From Clostridia bacterium (GTDB taxonomy: Bacteria; Bacillota; Clostridia; Christensenellales; UBA1242): a DNA stretch of 49,254 nt. The position numbers were made by a program, and so were the translations under genes. The notes below the pieces were generated by a model that was not told the DNA's origin, did not search any database, and saw only the letters and a list, made by a program, of their open reading frames with translations. The stretch is from positions 1 to 49,254 of the forward strand of contig JAFTMY010000037.1 of assembly GCA_017452165.1 (NCBI GenBank), read 5' to 3'. Of the stretch, positions 47,701 through 49,254 are shown piece after piece (the first letter of the stretch is position 1; each line of letters begins with the position of its first letter).

Positions 47701-48555
47701 TGCTTTGTTAGCAATGATTGCTGCTACGTGATCATCTTGTGAAGAACCATCATAGTTTGTAATTACAGTTGTTTCTTCAATTTTCTTATCAATAAAAGTT
47801 TTAACTCTTTTAAATGATACGCTCTTAGCATAGAAATCATCGTTATCATCTGCTAAACCGTCATTTCCTTCAACAGCGATTTGATTATTTTCAAGGAAAT
47901 TAGCAATTGAGTTATAGATGTTTGCTTTGTAGAGTTCACCACCAGCACCTTTGCTAAATAAAGCAGGGAGTGTGTGTTCTTCATTTATAGTAGTTGTTAC
48001 ATTATCATTTTTTTCTTCATCAAATTTTGTTTCTGTTTTTTCAACTGTAAAAGGAGATTCAGTTGTAACAAAATATTCAAAATACTCTCTAAATGAGGTG
48101 TATGATGAAAGAGAAGCAGATGAATTTGCTTCATAGTATGAACTGAGGCTTTTTTGATTTAAGAATTCTAAGTATAAAGAATATTCACCAAAATATTTGC
48201 TGTTTTTATCTTTATCTTGTGCTTCAAGGAATTCATTAATATATTGATTAAATAATTTATTATATCTTTCAGAATAATTCTTTAAGATATTGTAATTATT
48301 TGAACTTCCTGTGAAGTAACTGCTAGTTCCATCAGCATATAAACCAGCATTTACATTAGATTCTTGTTTTACACCATCATCACCATAATATGTTTGAGTG
48401 GTGCTAGAGGAATAAGCACTTGTCTTTTTATTTTTAGAAATACTCATCGAAATTAAACTAATTGGTGAGTAGTTAAAACTAAATAATAAAATGAAAGCAA
48501 GAATTATTCCAAAAATAGATTGTTTCTTTTCTTTTATAAATTTAATTTTTTTCAT
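41710..48555 (-). CDS. Giant anchored surface protein (2281 aa)
   Basis: A basic start MKKIKFIKEKKQ and a hydrophobic segment (SIFGIILAFILLFSFNYSPI, about 13-32) form a signal or anchor. Residues about 40-260 are helical/Ser-rich. Residues about 270-960 hold degenerate Tyr-rich repeats of the plan [Y-V/I-x-D-x...-Y-x-x-L-Y-Y] then [F/L-Y-Y-K-H/Y-T]. Four jelly-roll, carbohydrate-binding-like modules follow at about 970-1095, 1377-1503, 1643-1748 and 1975-2092; typical endings are TVMFDNIKI and TVYFDNITIEK. A Glu/Asp/Lys run lies at about 1334-1363. One span (about 2140-2165, FFYIFSSLLLGIVLIIALVA) precedes a basic and then acidic ~115-residue tail. No LPxTG motif is present. It is predicted to be an outside-facing protein with a cytoplasmic tail, perhaps an adhesin or glycan binder. 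No enzyme motif is seen. The promoter is at 48592-48620. Confidence 0.88.
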   Translation of the reverse strand: MKKIKFIKEKKQSIFGIILAFILLFSFNYSPISLISMSISKNKKTSAYSSSTTQTYYGDDGVKQESNVNAGLYADGTSSYFTGSSNNYNILKNYSERYNKLFNQYINEFLEAQDKDKNSKYFGEYSLYLEFLNQKSLSSYYEANSSASLSSYTSFREYFEYFVTTESPFTVEKTETKFDEEKNDNVTTTINEEHTLPALFSKGAGGELYKANIYNSIANFLENNQIAVEGNDGLADDNDDFYAKSVSFKRVKTFIDKKIEETTVITNYDGSSQDDHVAAIIANKAPVVQGYYFDKDDLLENKRTDFNYKKETYTNNGITFSMPRVYYFGNETELSNNESYRSFKDKGYKVDTSYAISELESNALYYRPIQHGEFGYFEEKQTYYAYEKVPYDMTNSVYELYVVNDNPSISEQATYDSLYYVHVISNTELNKGTEDRLETNKDGYKDTSNYTYVQVPYLAGSVNYANVYFSKLFSTISTNDFNRIVNLFKDSENRSKLFFKISSSSYTSSKKVVYIDPSQTSLEDFKANNPNFSLPVEELKLGEDANDDQTKQYPITMKDYQLIESTDSPYIKGYSLYYRKNRTYFKTTTTNYSGYVTESTPNVEFEKTTVASKKYEKDSEGNKNVYVLVDNLEIDGVKYPTVSKDVIEKQTSHYDEVTDKTLNSNYKFYYKHTIGENGNPNLNEFETLNNEKVIYVYTVDVKVGETSYTAISKQSLDIIRNLYSKVPSTVSKEINGESNSYDVYYKHTTEEVKQIYIIDDTDNAKDNQVYKNLNYKVFTSKDYKETYFKYVELETIDSNYNKNFKLYYKLSTNFENKDAYISNSNLFVQNQITGRNAVYIVDDSLTSTDKASYKSLYYTTITTDELKQNSEFYVLINENDDNYSKTYTKLYYKYTNTAQSDKKIYVYSKDESLLYESFYSTDVNYDKNAYELIEPYKKDGSKDENYVPGLELYYKKLVSGEPTPTYYEENSYYYFKTSSSVELKANSYYNISFYAYTNSNYVDENNNTVVDENNKVTASFYIKDNDKVISDVSIENISTDGKWVQYNAFIATDAITPSKIYMYMYLGTEDSIAGSTNQTEVSGTVMFDNIKITLIGETDYNNQTIDNKPVQQEIKEYNTVTKDFPIVTQANIDEIAERYVKLDDLQVAEDMLLDEEYDYYYKHNIDSDNKVLPSFEEKDNSKVIYVYQGVNDSTATVLPIKVITKTHLFENVDEYKNPVFLAAETIATGEENKNLIAIGENEKLNNRITNSSIISDWNENFNLDSSATLNNRLSNLTFVDGQDGFTSHSDWHYYISREHSGQGNNDILKAYQQAYTDKKVSISVVEESTIDKTIKEEDKKEEDKEEDKKEEDNKEEDKKEEDNKNDVPTIDSTFISNNQVIKIENKDRLKSLGIASNTFTVKQNEYYKVTVWIYSPKKESTATIKLESILYTAGTTNQGSLVSASNSKVSAYLADYTTKPTNEYSWIPVSFYIEGNAYHNQDVNVVLLADADSTVYFDNITIEKVNSTTYDKANSDSENLTTCLALSPSKSVFNKGITNGYFNLMTLTTDYVDVDYTKPFDVESWTKSKTASQNVIAGVVPTSQDYWNNSNNDNFYTKYNKAESEKDIEVSKVPTNGFDSNLFAIYAPDKAKASIHGEDGKEYNVTNNYAIYSSSTSLSSGTLYEMSFEFYAGYNFKGNMIANLYSSSVSDANILTNFKVSSDDLQEGWNKFTFYIMGGSASTNVYIEIGVEDAVGTCFFQKVTNATSTYKSIDEARDAIVDASENVETSTDSIYNYPSLSNYQFINLGDYNFSIHSNKEENGVFNSSNYTNTSVNTSGYTVGATGTVVANYYSKTTSTHYTAEIKDVLFLKSEKENTYTSETDADNIFYIKEVKEGETTTFKLYSDSMFTVEVAGFDLNKNKKADNNELGNYTITKNGSTVKITFNDTDTTTTTVNKNNYTYNFNNDIELNNQVIPGSELNNNYSQNVLILSNGYTTDYTVVSPRLLDSVAKSSFYVLKIYVKTSEIVAKNGESGLNISVDAVTVNWNNIDTTKSKNADENGFVCYELWLKTNTSSYSEFKVKFSLGSEKSPCSGYAIIAGISLEKLANETLFNEYCEANEELYKENDSSSIAKRFYGTEEVKKDETTEEEDEDSSIWATFFYIFSSLLLGIVLIIALVAIFIKKHPIKSSKHKVEGDIIVVNPNKVDTKVKEKEDKKKAKYEANKNVSLDTTTEETPATVEETNEETPATVEETTVETNDESSNEESITDSNETPTEETEEASAETAETKNSNGDEGFL
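41848..41910 (-). repeat. Two exact 30-bp direct repeats in the cytoplasmic tail
   Basis: 41848-41877 and 41881-41910 are identical over 30 bases with a 33-bp period, encoding repeated EETPATVEET. They lie within the giant surface-protein gene. Confidence 0.9.
44466..44555 (-). repeat. Short tandem Lys/Glu/Asp codon repeat
   Basis: About 90 bp encode alternating EEDKK/EEDNK units inside the giant protein, between jelly-roll modules 1 and 2. The TTCTTC-rich plus strand is nearly pure pyrimidine. It is prone to slippage and is likely a charged linker. Confidence 0.88.
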
Positions 48556-48591
48556 ATTAACCGTCCCATATTGAATAATTAACTAGCGTAT

Positions 48592-48620
48592 ATTTTAATA
48601 TATTCTTTAATAAAAATCAA
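48592..48620 (-). promoter_or_regulatory. Promoter of the giant surface-protein gene
   Basis: On the minus strand TTGATT (48620-48615), a 17-bp spacer and TAAAAT (48597-48592). The leader to the ATG is about 30 nt and has GGGACGG before it. Confidence 0.6.
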
Positions 48621-48760
48621 CCTTTTTGTGTGATTATTATTCGAAAAATTAAACAATTTTTAAATTAAGTAAAAAAATAATAAAAATTGGACATAATATT
48701 GATTAGAAATATTAAAACAAGATGATTTTCATAGATTATTTAAGATAAAACAAAATAAAA

Positions 48761-48780
48761 CTATAAGTTAAAACTTATAG
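48761..48780. other. Hairpin in the divergent gap
   Basis: CTATAAGTT (48761-48769) and AACTTATAG (48772-48780) form a 9-bp stem with a 2-nt loop. On the minus strand the hairpin is followed by TTTTATTTTG and looks terminator-like, yet no minus-strand gene precedes it. Apart from this and the promoter at 48592, I see nothing in the 306-bp gap 48556-48861. Confidence 0.55.
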
Positions 48781-48861
48781 GAAATAAAAAATCTTATAAA
48801 ATAATTATTATCAATACTATAAAAAATATTCAAAATAAATTTTTCTAAAAAAGGGGTAGGT

Positions 48862-49218
48862 ATGACAAAAAATATAAAATTCATTATATGTGGAATTATA
48901 GCAGGGATAATTAACGGATTTTTTGGTGCTGGTGCAGGGCTTATTTTAGTGCCACTAATGAGTGGAGTAGGTAAACTTGATTCTAAAAAATCTCACGCAA
49001 CAACTCTTTCTTGTGTTCTATTTATGTGTATCTGTGGAAGTTTTGTTTATTTTTTTAATAAAGTTATTGACTATAAACTTACAATTTTTTGTGTAATTGG
49101 TTCTGTTATTGGTTCTTTAATAGGAACAAAGTTACTTAAAAATTTAAAAAATAATATCATTGATTTAATCTTTTCAATTGCTCTTATTGGGGCAGGTGTA
49201 TGTATGATTTTATTTTAA
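48862..49218 (+). CDS. Half-size TSUP (TauE/SafE) family permease
   Basis: 118 residues behind GGGGTAGGT. Four spans are visible. The start motif GIIAGIINGFFGAGAGLILV PLM, then KKSHATTLSCVLFMCICGSF, are characteristic of TSUP transporters (sulfite/organosulfonate or other anion carriers). Full-length members have about 250 residues with two such halves; this is one half with a normal stop. In several Clostridia, half-size genes occur as adjacent pairs, and the second would lie to the right of the window, so this is probably intact rather than truncated. The transported substrate is unknown. Confidence 0.85.
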   Translation: MTKNIKFIICGIIAGIINGFFGAGAGLILVPLMSGVGKLDSKKSHATTLSCVLFMCICGSFVYFFNKVIDYKLTIFCVIGSVIGSLIGTKLLKNLKNNIIDLIFSIALIGAGVCMILF

Positions 49219-49254
49219 ATTGTTATGAGTATTTTTTAAAAAAAATTACTGAAA

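Overview
The window is AT-rich throughout, with no rRNA, tRNA, insertion sequence, prophage or CRISPR array that I could find. Dense co-directional operons, purine-rich Shine-Dalgarno sites, very canonical sigma-A promoters (TTGACA-N17-TATAAT occurs several times), U-tailed hairpin terminators, a glycine T-box leader, SepF, a DUF421/DUF4363 pair and a SpoVB-like flippase point to a low-GC Firmicute. It is probably an uncultivated, gut-type member of the Clostridia. Genus or family cannot be fixed from this sequence alone. The standard code is used and TGA is not read through.

Layout. 1-665 (-) is a truncated IscU/NifU-like scaffold. 827-2168 holds yigZ and recX, separated by one base. 2351-4909 is a membrane-anchored coiled-coil protein. 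5087-6993 is lgt, apparently leaderless, plus an acidic coiled-coil protein. 7086-8971 (-) is groES-groEL without a CIRCE element. 9112-10480 holds a SPOR-like membrane protein and sepF. 10618-11088 is rpiB. 11254-13922 is a transglutaminase-like protein and its neighbour. 14002-15689 (-) is glycyl-tRNA synthetase with its T-box and promoter. 15703-19442 is a divergent TetR regulator and MacB-type ABC exporter, with an operator-rich gap between them. 19533-25156 holds a CYTH-like protein, uvrB and uvrA. 25336-26376 is an anchored beta-rich protein.

26672-35982 reads as one operon, with one promoter and one terminator. It encodes a YwaF-like polytopic protein, an ABC-2 ATPase and permease, a two-domain Ig-like (Big_2) membrane-anchored protein and a 1509-residue Ig-repeat lipoprotein. 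36139-37250 is DUF421/DUF4363. 37323-39968 (-) holds a possible zincin and a MOP flippase. 40123-41603 holds a GNAT-like protein and a small membrane protein. 41710-48555 (-) is a 2281-residue surface protein. 48862-49218 is a half-size TSUP permease.

How it fits together. Much of the window serves the cell envelope: lipoprotein maturation (lgt), division (sepF and the SPOR-like protein), lipid or polysaccharide flipping, two ABC exporters and very large secreted or anchored proteins. The most novel-looking parts are the exporter/Ig-lipoprotein operon, whose lipoprotein carries an internally duplicated three-domain block with an exact 786-bp period, and the giant Tyr-rich, jelly-roll-containing surface protein. 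The operator array between tetR and the MacB genes is the strongest unexplained non-coding signal.
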